From Sphingomonas sp. R-74633 (GTDB taxonomy: Bacteria > Pseudomonadota > Alphaproteobacteria > Sphingomonadales > Sphingomonadaceae), in NCBI RefSeq assembly GCF_013416555.1, contig NZ_JACCFG010000003.1, forward strand, positions 310,001 through 374,000: DNA of 64,000 bases, read 5' to 3'. Position 1 is the first letter of the stretch. Each line of letters starts with the position of its first letter. Made by a program: the position numbers and the translations under genes. The notes beneath the pieces were generated by a model. The model was not told the DNA's origin. It made no database searches and saw nothing but the letters and a program-made list of their open reading frames with translations. Of this stretch, positions 9,315-17,266 are shown piece after piece.

Positions 9315-9761
9315 TCACGCCGCCTCGCGCTCCAGCACGATCTCGCCCTGATCCTCGCCGTCCCAATAATGGGCGCGCGTGCCGTGTACCTTGATCAGCA
9401 CCAGCCCGGGCGTGTCGACGCCCTGCTTGAACCACATCGACAGGCCCTTGGTCCAATGTTCCTCGAACGCGGCCTTGTCGCGGATCAGCTCGGCACGTCC
9501 CTCGATATGGACGAAGACCGGCTTCATCCCGAGCAGCCCCGACTTGGCCTGGAAGGCGAGGCCGACATTGGCATCCGCGCCGATATCGGCGATCAGCCTG
9601 GTGTCCTCGCAGGCGAAGAACCAATTGTCGCCGTCATAGTCGACATCGCGATTGTTGCTCATCGGGCGCGCCGCGATCGCGCCATTCTCGGTATGCGTGG
9701 ACAGCATCGCGAAATCGACGTCCTTCATCAATTCAGCGAGCTCTTTCAGACTCTTGGCCAT
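9315..9761 (-). CDS. pyridoxamine 5'-phosphate oxidase-related general stress protein
   Basis: The 148-aa protein has the split beta-barrel flavin/F420-binding fold: VDFAMLSTHTENGAIAARPMSNNRDVDYDGDNWFFACEDTR, then ANVGLAFQAKSGLLGMKPVFVHIEGRAELI and a tryptophan-rich end (HWTKGLSMWFKQG). It resembles the GSP26/general stress protein group rather than biosynthetic PdxH. It probably binds FMN in the cytoplasm; the substrate is unknown. ATG 9761 is chosen because GGAGAGGG lies directly upstream; the frame extends to 9791. Confidence 0.85.
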   Translation of the reverse strand: MAKSLKELAELMKDVDFAMLSTHTENGAIAARPMSNNRDVDYDGDNWFFACEDTRLIADIGADANVGLAFQAKSGLLGMKPVFVHIEGRAELIRDKAAFEEHWTKGLSMWFKQGVDTPGLVLIKVHGTRAHYWDGEDQGEIVLEREAA

Positions 9762-9809
9762 GACCCTCTCCGGTTCTGGATTGTCGGCCAAGAACGCATG
9801 CCGCGCGAA

Positions 9810-10481
9810 TTATCTCCAATCGAGCAGCGGCCAGCCCTTTTCGCCCGCAAGCTTCTGCAGCGGCCCATGCGCATTGACCGCGAACCCCTCGTCCGCCCAG
9901 CCGAGCAACGGCGCATCCGAGACATGATCCGAATAGGCGCGGACATGCGTGCTGCCCCGCGGGATACCCTGCCCCGCCATCCAGCTCTCGATACGATGGA
10001 GCTTTACGGGCCCGTAACAGTTATCGCCTTCGATCAGCGAGAGAATCCGCCCTTGTCCATCGCGCTTCGCCTCCGTGGCGATGACATCGTCGAAGCCCAG
10101 CAGGCGCCCGATCGCGGCGGCATAATAGCCGTGCGAGGCGGTCGCCATCACCAGCCGGTAGCCGTCCGCCCGGTCCTTTGCGATCCGGTCGCGCGCGCCG
10201 TGGAGCACGCCGTGCGCGACCTCATGCGCGGCAAAGACGTCCGCGACCCGCTCCATCTCGGCCGGCGTCAGCGCCTGGCCGAGCAGCAGCCGCTGCGAGA
10301 ATTGCTTGAGCCCGGCCCGGTCGACCAGCTTGAGGATATAGCCCAGGCCGGCCACGCCCACCGCCGGGAACAGCGCCAGCCGCCAAGGCGCGCGCGCCTT
10401 CGCCGCCGCGATCAGGAACCGCGTCCAGGTCGGCGCGGCGGTGATCGTCTTGTCCATGTCGTAGATTGCGAGATTGTGCAT
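9810..10481 (-). CDS. HAD-IB family phosphatase
   Basis: The 223-aa protein begins with the HAD motif I, IYDMDKTIT (DxDxT), in the first 15 residues. Motif II is in VMATASHGYYAAAIGRLLGFDD, and motif III/IV are a lysine in EGDNCYGPVKLHRI and YSDHVSDAPLLGWAD. The layout is that of the HAD-IB subclass (phosphoserine phosphatase-like, often acting on phospholipid head groups or small phosphoesters). The start is placed at the ATG beginning the motif; 77 upstream codons belong to no domain and overlap the divergent mlaE region. Confidence 0.85.
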   Translation of the reverse strand: MHNLAIYDMDKTITAAPTWTRFLIAAAKARAPWRLALFPAVGVAGLGYILKLVDRAGLKQFSQRLLLGQALTPAEMERVADVFAAHEVAHGVLHGARDRIAKDRADGYRLVMATASHGYYAAAIGRLLGFDDVIATEAKRDGQGRILSLIEGDNCYGPVKLHRIESWMAGQGIPRGSTHVRAYSDHVSDAPLLGWADEGFAVNAHGPLQKLAGEKGWPLLDWR

Positions 10482-10542
10482 TGAAGCATCTACGAGCGGG
10501 GACGCTTGCCGATCCAGCCCGAATCGCGGAAAGGTGCGCGAT

Positions 10543-11655
10543 ATGAGCGCCGCGGCCAATTTCGAACGGGTTGATTCCGATGCCGGCGGCGCCGTCCTCC
10601 GCTTCTCCGGCAATTTGTCGCTCGCGGCGCTTGGCGACCTGCCCGACCGGCTCGGCGCGGTCGACGGCCAGGTCACGAAGATCGATCTGTCGGGCATCGA
10701 CCGGATCGACACGGTCGGCGCCTGGGTGGTCCATCGCTTCGCGCGCGAGAAGGATGCCGCGGTCGAGGGGCTGAAGCCCGCCAGCCAGCATCTGTTCGAT
10801 CAGGTCGTCGCCGCCGAACATCCGATCGAACTGCCGCGCCCGCCGGCCTCGCCCTTCGTCCATCTCCTTGCCGAGATCGGCGATGCGGTCGTCACCGCCG
10901 GGCAGACGCTCTACGGCCTGCTCGGCTTTTTCGGCGCCACGATCGTCGCCTTCTGGAACGTCGCGGTCCACCCGCAGCGCTTCCGCTACCACGCCACCGT
11001 CCACCGGTTCGAAGTCGTCGGCGTCTCGGCGCTCGGCATCATCGGACTGATGAGCTTCCTGATCGGCATCGTCATCGCGCAGCAGGGCGCGGTCCAGCTC
11101 CGCCAGTTCGGCGCGGAGGTCTATACGATCAACCTGGTCGGCCGGATCACCTTGCGCGAACTCGGCATCCTGATGACCGCGATCATGGTCGCCGGGCGTT
11201 CCGGCTCCGCGTTCGCCGCGCAGATCGGCACGATGAAGCTCACCGAAGAGATCGACGCGATGCGCACGATCGGCGTCTCGCCAATGGAAGCGCTCGTCGT
11301 CCCGCGCACGCTGGCGGTGGTGCTGATGCTGCCGCTGCTCGGCTTCTATTCGGCGCTGATCGGGATCATCGGCGGCGGGCTGCTCTGCTGGATCCAGCTC
11401 GACATTCCGCCGATCACTTTCGTCCAGCGCATCCGCGAAGTCGTCCCGCTCACCGATCTCTGGGTCGGGCTGATCAAGGCGCCGGTGTTCGGCGCGATCA
11501 TCGCGATCGCCGGCTGCTTCCAGGGCATGCAGGTCGAGGCGGATGCCGAGCAGGTCGGCCGTCGCACCACGATCGCAGTCGTCCAGGCGATCTTCCTGGT
11601 GATCGTGCTCGACGCCTTCTTCGCCGTCTTCTTCAGCCAGATCGGGTGGATATGA
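10543..11655 (+). CDS. MlaE-family ABC transporter permease with N-terminal STAS domain
   Basis: The 370-aa protein fuses two parts. Residues about 1-95 form a STAS domain (LSLAALGDLPDRLGAVDG, KIDLSGIDRIDTVGAW), the role played by separate MlaB in E. coli. Residues about 100-370 are an MlaE permease with the family signature GRSGSAFAAQIGTMKLTEEIDAMRTIG in a membrane-embedded region. It is the membrane core of an MCE-type lipid transporter. ATG 10543 follows GGAAAGG. The stop overlaps the ATPase start (ATGA), so the operon is translationally coupled. Confidence 0.92.
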   Translation: MSAAANFERVDSDAGGAVLRFSGNLSLAALGDLPDRLGAVDGQVTKIDLSGIDRIDTVGAWVVHRFAREKDAAVEGLKPASQHLFDQVVAAEHPIELPRPPASPFVHLLAEIGDAVVTAGQTLYGLLGFFGATIVAFWNVAVHPQRFRYHATVHRFEVVGVSALGIIGLMSFLIGIVIAQQGAVQLRQFGAEVYTINLVGRITLRELGILMTAIMVAGRSGSAFAAQIGTMKLTEEIDAMRTIGVSPMEALVVPRTLAVVLMLPLLGFYSALIGIIGGGLLCWIQLDIPPITFVQRIREVVPLTDLWVGLIKAPVFGAIIAIAGCFQGMQVEADAEQVGRRTTIAVVQAIFLVIVLDAFFAVFFSQIGWI

Positions 11656-12515
11656 GCACGCTCCCGCCTCCCGAGGATCGCACCGATCGCGACGATCGCA
11701 CCGATGACGGCGACATCGTCATCCGCGTCCGCGGCCTGAAGAATTGCTTCGGCGAGCAGGTCGTCCACGAGGACCTCGATCTCGACGTGCACCGCGGCGA
11801 GATCCTCGGCGTGGTCGGCGGCTCGGGCACCGGCAAATCGGTGCTGATGCGCTCGATCATCGGCCTGCAACCGCCGGTCGAGGGCGAGATCGAAGTGTTC
11901 GGCGAGAACACGATCGGTCGCGACGAGACCGAGGCGACGGCGATCCGCAAGCGCTGGGGCATCCTGTTCCAGGGTGGCGCGCTCTTCTCCACGCTCACCG
12001 TGTCCGAGAATGTCCAGGTTCCGCTCAAGGAATTCTACCCCGGGCTCGATCAGGCGCTGCTCGACGAGATCGCGGCATACAAGGTGGTGATGACCGGCCT
12101 GCCGCCGGACGCCGCGCCCAAATACCCCGCCGAGCTTTCGGGCGGCATGAAGAAGCGCGCCGGCCTTGCCCGCGCGCTTGCGCTCGACCCCGAGCTGCTG
12201 TTCCTCGACGAGCCCACCGCCGGGCTCGATCCGATCGGCGCGGCAGCGTTCGACGAGCTCACCGAATCGCTCCAGAAAACGCTGGGGCTCACCGTGTTCC
12301 TGATCACCCATGATCTCGACACGCTCTACGCCATCTGCGACCGCGTCGCGGTGCTGGCGGACAAGAAGGTTATCGCAGTGGGAACGATTCCCGAGCTGCT
12401 CGCCTTGGACCATCCATGGATCCAGGAATATTTCAACGGACCGCGGGGGCGCAATGCGGTCTCCAGCGCCAAGGTCCATGCCGAGGCCGAGAACGTGACT
12501 GAGGACAGGGGCTGA
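11652..12515 (+). CDS. MlaF-family ABC transporter ATP-binding protein
   Basis: The 287-aa ATPase has Walker A GGSGTGKSV, signature LSGGMKKRAGLARALA, Walker B LLFLDEPTAGLDP and switch His in LITHDLDTL. LSGGMKKR rather than LSGGQ is typical of MlaF/TTG2A-type lipid importers. It powers the STAS-MlaE permease encoded just upstream. ATG 11652 overlaps that gene's TGA; a GTG two codons earlier is also in frame. Its own TGA overlaps the next ATG (TGATG). Confidence 0.93.
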   Translation: MSTLPPPEDRTDRDDRTDDGDIVIRVRGLKNCFGEQVVHEDLDLDVHRGEILGVVGGSGTGKSVLMRSIIGLQPPVEGEIEVFGENTIGRDETEATAIRKRWGILFQGGALFSTLTVSENVQVPLKEFYPGLDQALLDEIAAYKVVMTGLPPDAAPKYPAELSGGMKKRAGLARALALDPELLFLDEPTAGLDPIGAAAFDELTESLQKTLGLTVFLITHDLDTLYAICDRVAVLADKKVIAVGTIPELLALDHPWIQEYFNGPRGRNAVSSAKVHAEAENVTEDRG

Positions 12516-13480
12516 TGGAAACTCGATCGAATCACGTGCTGGTGGGCGCCGTCGTGCTGATCCTGCTCGCGGTGCTCGCGCTGTTCATCGTCTGGCTCGC
12601 GCGCCTCTCCGGCGGCAATGAGCGCGAATATGACATCTTCTTCCGCCAGGCGGTCGACGGGCTCAACCCGGGCTCGGCCGTGGCCTTTTCGGGCGTGCCC
12701 TCGGGCCAGGTGAAGGCGATCGAGTTCTGGAAGCCCGATCCCCAGCTGGTGCGCGTGCGCATCACCGTGAAGGACGAAGTGCCGATCCTCGAAGGCACCA
12801 CCGCGACGATCCAGAGCAGCTTCACGGGCCCGAGCACCGTCCAGCTCGAAGGCGCGGTGAAGGGCGCCCCGCCGATCCGCTGCCCGCGCGAGAACCCGCG
12901 CGCCGCCTGCCCCTTGGGCGTGCCGGTGATCCCGACCAAGCCCGGCGGCCTCGGCGCGATCTTCTCCTCGGCGCCGAAGCTGCTCGAGCGGCTGACGACG
13001 CTGACCGAGCGGCTGACCGAGCTGCTCGGCGACAAGAACCAGGCCTCGATCGCCGGCATCCTGGCGAACACCAATCGCCTGACCGACGCGCTCGCCGATC
13101 GCGGGCCCGAGATCGCCGCCACGCTCGCCGAGACGCGCGTCGCGATCCAGAAGTTCGGCGTCGCGACCGAGCAGATCGGCAAGCTCGCCGAGACGGCCAA
13201 CGGCACGATCTCCGAGGACGTGAAGCCGACGATCGCCAATCTCAACAAGACGATCGCGTCGGCGAAGAAGAGCATGGATACGCTCGATCTGCTGTTCAAC
13301 GACGCTCGGCCGGGCGCGCAGGCCTTCTCCAAGAAGACCGTCCCCGAGCTCGGTCAGCTGATCCAGGATCTGCGCCAGATGGCCCAGTCGCTCTCCTCGG
13401 TTGCCGAGAAGCTCGATTCCGGCGGCGCGTCCAGCCTGGTCGGCAGTCCGAAGCTCCCTGACTACAAGCCCAAGAAGTGA
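12515..13480 (+). CDS. MCE/MlaD-family substrate-binding protein
   Basis: The 321-aa protein has one N-terminal membrane anchor (VLVGAVVLILLAVLALFIVWLARL) followed by the MCE domain (VDGLNPGSAVAFSGVPSGQVKAIEFW, ITVKDEVPILEGTTATIQSSFTGPSTVQLEG). A long helical C-terminal tail contains TLTERLTELLGDKNQASIAGILANTNRL. MlaD proteins form hexameric rings in the periplasm that hand lipids to the permease. It is tightly coupled to the ATPase gene by TGATG overlap. Confidence 0.92.
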   Translation: METRSNHVLVGAVVLILLAVLALFIVWLARLSGGNEREYDIFFRQAVDGLNPGSAVAFSGVPSGQVKAIEFWKPDPQLVRVRITVKDEVPILEGTTATIQSSFTGPSTVQLEGAVKGAPPIRCPRENPRAACPLGVPVIPTKPGGLGAIFSSAPKLLERLTTLTERLTELLGDKNQASIAGILANTNRLTDALADRGPEIAATLAETRVAIQKFGVATEQIGKLAETANGTISEDVKPTIANLNKTIASAKKSMDTLDLLFNDARPGAQAFSKKTVPELGQLIQDLRQMAQSLSSVAEKLDSGGASSLVGSPKLPDYKPKK

Positions 13481-13488
13481 GGCCCGCG

Positions 13489-14088
13489 ATGAAGAAGCTC
13501 GCCCTGATGCTCCTGGCCGCCCCGCTGGCCGCCACGCTCTCCGGCTGCGTCTCGTTCGGCGGCAAGCCGCCCAAGGTGCCGTTCATGACGCTCCAGGCCG
13601 CCGAGCAGGTCAAGCCCGGCGACGTGCAGACGCCTGCCTCGGGATCGACGGTCACCGTGCTGTTCCCGGTCGTGCCGCATGAGCTGGCGACGACGCGCGT
13701 GCCCGTCCATCAGGGCGAGAATGCCGTCGCCTATGTGAAGGACGCGCAGTGGGTGGAAGCGCCGCCGCGCCTGTTCGCCCGGCTGGTGGGCGACACCATT
13801 TCGGCGCGCACCGGCCGCCCGGTGCTCAGCTATCGCCAGTCGCAGGTCGATCCCGGCGCCACGCTGTCGGGCGAGCTGCGCAAGTTCGGTGTCGATGCCG
13901 ATACCAATGAAGCGGTGGTCCAGTTCGACGCGCTGCTCGTCCAGGGCGACGATCCCGCCAAGTTCCAGAAGCGCCGCTTCGAGGCGCGCGCGCCGCTCGC
14001 CGAAGTGAAGCCCGACCTCGTCGCCGCCGCGCTTAATACGGCGGCGAACCAGGTCGCGGTCGAAGTGGCGGACTGGGTCGGGAAGTAG
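13489..14088 (+). CDS. ABC-type transport auxiliary lipoprotein (PqiC/LptE-like)
   Basis: The 199-aa product starts with a lipoprotein signal peptide (MKKLALMLLAAPLAATLSGC; lipobox LSGC, Cys at about 20). The mature part reads like the ABC-transport auxiliary lipoprotein family found behind MCE operons: ELATTRVPVHQGENAVAYVKDAQWVEAPPRLFARLVGDTISAR. It is probably an outer-membrane partner of the MCE transporter. ATG 13489 is 8 nt after the mlaD stop. A GTG at 13477 is in frame but would spoil the signal peptide. Confidence 0.88.
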   Translation: MKKLALMLLAAPLAATLSGCVSFGGKPPKVPFMTLQAAEQVKPGDVQTPASGSTVTVLFPVVPHELATTRVPVHQGENAVAYVKDAQWVEAPPRLFARLVGDTISARTGRPVLSYRQSQVDPGATLSGELRKFGVDADTNEAVVQFDALLVQGDDPAKFQKRRFEARAPLAEVKPDLVAAALNTAANQVAVEVADWVGK

Positions 14089-14091
14089 CGC

Positions 14092-14937
14092 TTATTGCGC
14101 GCGCCGCACCGCCGGCAGCGCGTTGCAGACATCGACTCCGCCCATCGGCACGGTGAAGAACGCGCCGTCGCGATTCTCGCGCGCCTTGATCCAGGCAGCG
14201 AAGCGCGGGTTGTCGGTCGAGCGGTATTGGAAATGCGGGCGCTCGTCCTCGGGCAGCTGGCTGGCGAGGCGGACCGAGAGGATCGGGGTGGCCACCTGGT
14301 CCTTGGCATAGACGCCGAGCTGCGCGGTGCCGCGCTCCAGGCTCGACAGCCACTGCATCCCTTCGACGATCCGGCCGACGATCGCGATGTTGCGGTCGAG
14401 CGCGCGCGGGGCGTGGCCGATCACGGTGTAGAGCTCGGCGCCGCTGCCGGTGGAGGGCGCCAGGTCGCGCGCGACGCCGACCATCGAATAGCAATGGGTG
14501 AGCGAGGTCACTGCGCCGTAATTGGCGAGCGGCCAGCCGTCGGCGCTGACCCCTGTCTTGGCCGCATAGCTGTCGGGCTTGGCGAAGCTGAAGCCCTTCA
14601 CCGCGTCGAAGCCCGGCCATTCATATTCGGCGGGCGGGTTCTCGATCACGCCGGGCGGGAGCGCCGTCTTGTCGTCGCCGCCGCCCCATTGCGTGACGTA
14701 ATTGTCCTGCACGCGGTAGACGCTCGTCCCGTCCCACCAGCGCGCCTCGGCGAGCTTGCGGATATTGGCGACATGCGCGGGGGCGTAGCGCGGGGCGAGG
14801 CGGATATAGACCTGGTGGCCGCCCTTCAGCGTCATCACCAGCATCTCGTTGTCGGGGATCGCCTTCCAGTCTTCCGGGGCGGCATCCGACGGGACGGTCT
14901 GGGCGAGTGCGGCGAGCGCGAGGATCAGCGTGAGCAT
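14092..14937 (-). CDS. secreted cyclophilin-type peptidyl-prolyl isomerase
   Basis: The 281-aa protein has a short signal peptide (MLTLILALAALAQTVPSDA) and then a cyclophilin-like domain: MTLKGGHQVYIRLAPRYAPAHVANIRKLAEARWWDGTSVYRVQDNYVTQWGG. It continues through AVTSLTHCYSMVGVARDLAPSTGSGAELYTVIGHAPRALDRNIAIVGRIVEGM, which matches the family core. The catalytic Arg region is altered to YRVQDNYVTQWG, as in other alphaproteobacterial periplasmic members. It probably assists envelope protein folding. It converges on the MCE operon with a 3-nt gap. Confidence 0.87.
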   Translation of the reverse strand: MLTLILALAALAQTVPSDAAPEDWKAIPDNEMLVMTLKGGHQVYIRLAPRYAPAHVANIRKLAEARWWDGTSVYRVQDNYVTQWGGGDDKTALPPGVIENPPAEYEWPGFDAVKGFSFAKPDSYAAKTGVSADGWPLANYGAVTSLTHCYSMVGVARDLAPSTGSGAELYTVIGHAPRALDRNIAIVGRIVEGMQWLSSLERGTAQLGVYAKDQVATPILSVRLASQLPEDERPHFQYRSTDNPRFAAWIKARENRDGAFFTVPMGGVDVCNALPAVRRAQ

Positions 14938-15003
14938 GGCGCTGAGACTGCTGCTTGCCTCGGCCCCAGTCAATCGTTAGGGCACGCAGCTTCCGGGACA
15001 TGC

Positions 15004-15094
15004 GGAGCGGTGGCCGAGTGGTCGAAGGCGCTCGCCTGGAAAGTGAGTATACGCCAAAAGCGTATCGAGGGTTCGAATCCCTCCCGCTCCGCCA
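15004..15094 (+). tRNA. tRNA-Ser (anticodon GGA)
   Basis: The cloverleaf is complete. Acceptor GGAGCGG pairs with CCGCTCC, D-arm is GCCGAGTGGTCGAAGGC, and anticodon stem CTCGC/GTGAG encloses loop CTGGAAA with anticodon GGA. A long class II variable arm (ATACGC/GCGTAT) fits tRNA-Ser, and the T-arm GAGGG-TTCGAAT-CCCTC is followed by GCCA. The discriminator is G and CCA is encoded. Confidence 0.97.
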
Positions 15095-15220
15095 CCCCGC
15101 CGCTCCCGCATCGTCTGCTACCGGGTCCAACCTCTGTCGTCGGGCGGGGCCACTAGTGATACGCAGGCGCTGAAACGGATCGTCGATCGATCCGGTTTGG
15201 ATCCGAATGAGCAGCGAACC

Positions 15221-15242
15221 GACACCAAAGTATCCATGGACC
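15221..15242 (-). promoter_or_regulatory. putative response-regulator site A
   Basis: Read on the minus strand this 22-nt stretch contains GATACTTTGGTGTC preceded by GGTCCATG. It matches site D (20871-20892) at 18 of 22 positions and shares the core RAYACYWWGG with sites B, C, E and F. It lies 140 nt before the response-regulator gene at 15383. The binding protein is inferred to be a LuxR-type response regulator encoded in this window. Confidence 0.5.
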
Positions 15243-15382
15243 CTGCTGGTCGAATGGCCCAACCTTCCCGGGCGCCAGGCAAGCAATCACGATCGATTTC
15301 AGTGCATTGCCTGCCCGGCGCGGTGGACTGCGGGTCGCATCCTGTCCGCCGGCGTGACGGGATAAAAGGGAAGAGGCTTGCG

Positions 15383-15754
15383 ATGAGCGATCGTAAGAAA
15401 ATTGCGGTCGTTGACGATGATGAGTCGGTGCGCGAGTCCCTGCCCGATCTGCTCAGGTCGTTCGGCTTCGAGGCAAAGCCGTTCGGTTCGGCAGAGGCGT
15501 TTCTGGAGTCTGGGGTGATCGACGATACCGATTGCCTGGTGCTCGACGTCTCGATGCCCGGTATGTCGGGCCCCGAGCTCCAGCAGGAATTGCGGCGGAT
15601 GGGAAACCGCACGCCCATCGTGTTCATCACTGCCCACTCGGATGAGCGAGCCTGGCCGGGACTTCAGCGCAGCGGTGCCGTCGCGTACCTGCTCAAGCCT
15701 TTCAGCGAAGACGCGATCTTCGAGGCAGTCCGGACCGCGCTCGACCAGGAATGA
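15383..15754 (+). CDS. single-domain response regulator (REC only)
   Basis: The 123-aa protein is a lone receiver domain. The acidic pocket is VVDDDESV (residues 10-12), the phospho-acceptor Asp55 is in CLVLDVSMPGMSGPELQ, the conserved Thr is in VFITAHSD and Lys in YLLKPFSE. It has no output domain. ATG 15383 is used because AAGGGAAGAGG precedes it; the frame stays open upstream to 15197. Downstream, a FixJ-type regulator and a kinase follow on the same strand, so it probably acts in one phosphorelay, possibly as an intermediate or phosphate sink. Confidence 0.9.
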   Translation: MSDRKKIAVVDDDESVRESLPDLLRSFGFEAKPFGSAEAFLESGVIDDTDCLVLDVSMPGMSGPELQQELRRMGNRTPIVFITAHSDERAWPGLQRSGAVAYLLKPFSEDAIFEAVRTALDQE

Positions 15755-15765
15755 GGAGTTTGCCG

Positions 15766-16455
15766 ATGTACTCGCTAACTCACCGTGCTAGTTCAGACTT
15801 TGCTGTCAGACCCGGATCGATGACCATGGCTGATACCAGGCCCCTCGTTGCAATCGTCGATGACGACGTCTCGATACGCGAGGCGCTGGAGCCGCTTCTC
15901 GAACTTTCGGGCTGGCGCGTCCGCAGCTTCGAATACGCAACCGCGTTCCTCGACTGGACCGCGCCGGAAGGCCCGGGCTGCCTGCTCCTCGACGTGAGCC
16001 TGCCCGATCTCAACGGTCTCGACCTTCAGGCCCGCATCGCCGACGAGCGGCCCGAGATGCCGATCATTTTCCTGACCGGCTATGGCGATGTGCCGATGAC
16101 GGTGCGGGCAATGAAGGCCGGGGCGGTGGAGTTCCTGACCAAGCCGTTCGATGACGAGGTGCTGCTCGCCGCCGTGGAACGCGCCATCGAGCGCAGCGAG
16201 CAACTCACTGCGCAGCGATCGGGCCATCGGGCGCTCCAGGCACGCTACGCCCTGCTCAGCCGGCGCGAGCGGGAAGTCATGCACCTGATCGTCGCGGGAC
16301 TGCTCAACAAGCAGGTGGGCGGCGAGCTCGGCATTAGCGAGATCACAGTCAAGGCGCATCGCGGCCGATTGATGGACAAGATGGAAGCGGCGTCGTTCGC
16401 CGACCTCGTCAAGATGAGCGAGAAGCTCGGGCTGGAGACCACCGGCCGTCGCTAA
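15766..16455 (+). CDS. FixJ-family response regulator (REC + LuxR-type HTH)
   Basis: The 229-aa protein has a receiver domain (AIVDDDVSIREAL; Asp76 in CLLLDVSLPDLNG; Lys in EFLTKPFDDE) and a C-terminal LuxR-type helix-turn-helix (LLSRREREVMHLIVAGLLNKQVGGELGISEITVKAHRGRLMDKM). A perfect GAGGAG at 15753-15758 is 7 nt from ATG 15766, giving a 20-residue tail before MADTRP; starts at 15820/15826 are alternatives. It is the best candidate in this cluster to bind the repeated RAYACYWWGGTSYA motif. Confidence 0.92.
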   Translation: MYSLTHRASSDFAVRPGSMTMADTRPLVAIVDDDVSIREALEPLLELSGWRVRSFEYATAFLDWTAPEGPGCLLLDVSLPDLNGLDLQARIADERPEMPIIFLTGYGDVPMTVRAMKAGAVEFLTKPFDDEVLLAAVERAIERSEQLTAQRSGHRALQARYALLSRREREVMHLIVAGLLNKQVGGELGISEITVKAHRGRLMDKMEAASFADLVKMSEKLGLETTGRR

Positions 16456-16468
16456 TTGCGACGCCGCT

Positions 16469-16484
16469 GATACCAAGGTCTAGC
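16469..16484 (+). promoter_or_regulatory. putative response-regulator site B
   Basis: GATACCAAGGTCTAGC differs from site F (41561-41576) at one position within the 14-nt core. It lies 93 nt upstream of the histidine kinase start at 16577 and directly after the FixJ-type gene. It fits the consensus RAYACYWWGGTSYA. Confidence 0.55.
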
Positions 16485-16576
16485 AGGCACCAACGTCCAA
16501 TATCGACTCACGCCAGGCCGAGTCACAACCGACGCATCGGACCCCGTACGTACGGGCCGCTGCTCGGGAGGTGACG

Positions 16577-17266
16577 ATGTTGGGACAGACCGCAATTCTG
16601 GAACCGGTGGCTCCGCCGACCTCGCTCCACCTGGTCGAGGAGATCAACCACCGGGTCGTCAACGAATATTCTGAAGCGATCGCATCGCTCTCACTCGCGG
16701 CGAATCGCGCGGGCAGCGATATCGCGAAGGAGGCCCTGGCGAGGGCTGCCGACCGGTTGCGCGATCATGCGGAATCGCATCGCGCGCTGCTGCCTCCGTC
16801 AAGCGAGGCCGGAGCGAACCTCGCCGACTATATCGGGCGAATCTGCAACACCTTCTCGCAATCCACGCTCGCGGAGCGCGGCGTGCTTCTCGCGCTCGAC
16901 GCGGCGGATATCGACCTTCCCGCAGACCGCTGCTGGCGGATCGGCCTGGTCGTCGCCGAGCTCATCCGCAACGCCGCGCGTCACGGACTGCGCGACCGGA
17001 GCGGACGAATCGCGGTCCATGTCACCGAATATGCCGGGCGGTTGATGTGCCTGGTGCGCGATACCGGGCAGCCCAGGGCAAACAGCACGCCTGGCCGCGG
17101 CCAGCGGCTGATTCGCTCGCTGGTCGCCGATCTCGGCGGCAGCGTCGAATGGTCGTTCGCGCCCGACGGCGCCAGCGCGCTCGTCCAGTTGCCGCTGCCG
17201 AGCGTCGCGCGGCTCATCGAGCCCGTCATGCCCCTTGATACGATGGTGATGGGAGAAAAGCTGTGA
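16577..17266 (+). CDS. sensor histidine kinase, HWE/HisKA_2-like
   Basis: The 229-aa protein has no input domain. The phospho-acceptor region is LHLVEEINHRVVNEYSEAIASL (His in INHRV, as in HisKA_2/HWE kinases). The ATPase domain shows VVAELIRNAARHGL as N-box and CLVRDTGQP as G1 box, ending in a SVEWSFAPDGASALVQLPLP strand. It is cytoplasmic and would depend on a partner for sensing. ATG 16577 follows GGGAGG; a GTG at 16571 is also in frame. Its stop overlaps the GTG start of the SDR gene (GTGA). Confidence 0.85.
   Translation: MLGQTAILEPVAPPTSLHLVEEINHRVVNEYSEAIASLSLAANRAGSDIAKEALARAADRLRDHAESHRALLPPSSEAGANLADYIGRICNTFSQSTLAERGVLLALDAADIDLPADRCWRIGLVVAELIRNAARHGLRDRSGRIAVHVTEYAGRLMCLVRDTGQPRANSTPGRGQRLIRSLVADLGGSVEWSFAPDGASALVQLPLPSVARLIEPVMPLDTMVMGEKL

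Noticed and set aside
15004..15094. tRNA-Ser as an integration site for a genomic island
   Set aside because: The accessory block begins after it, but there is no integrase gene and no duplicate of the tRNA 3' end in the window.
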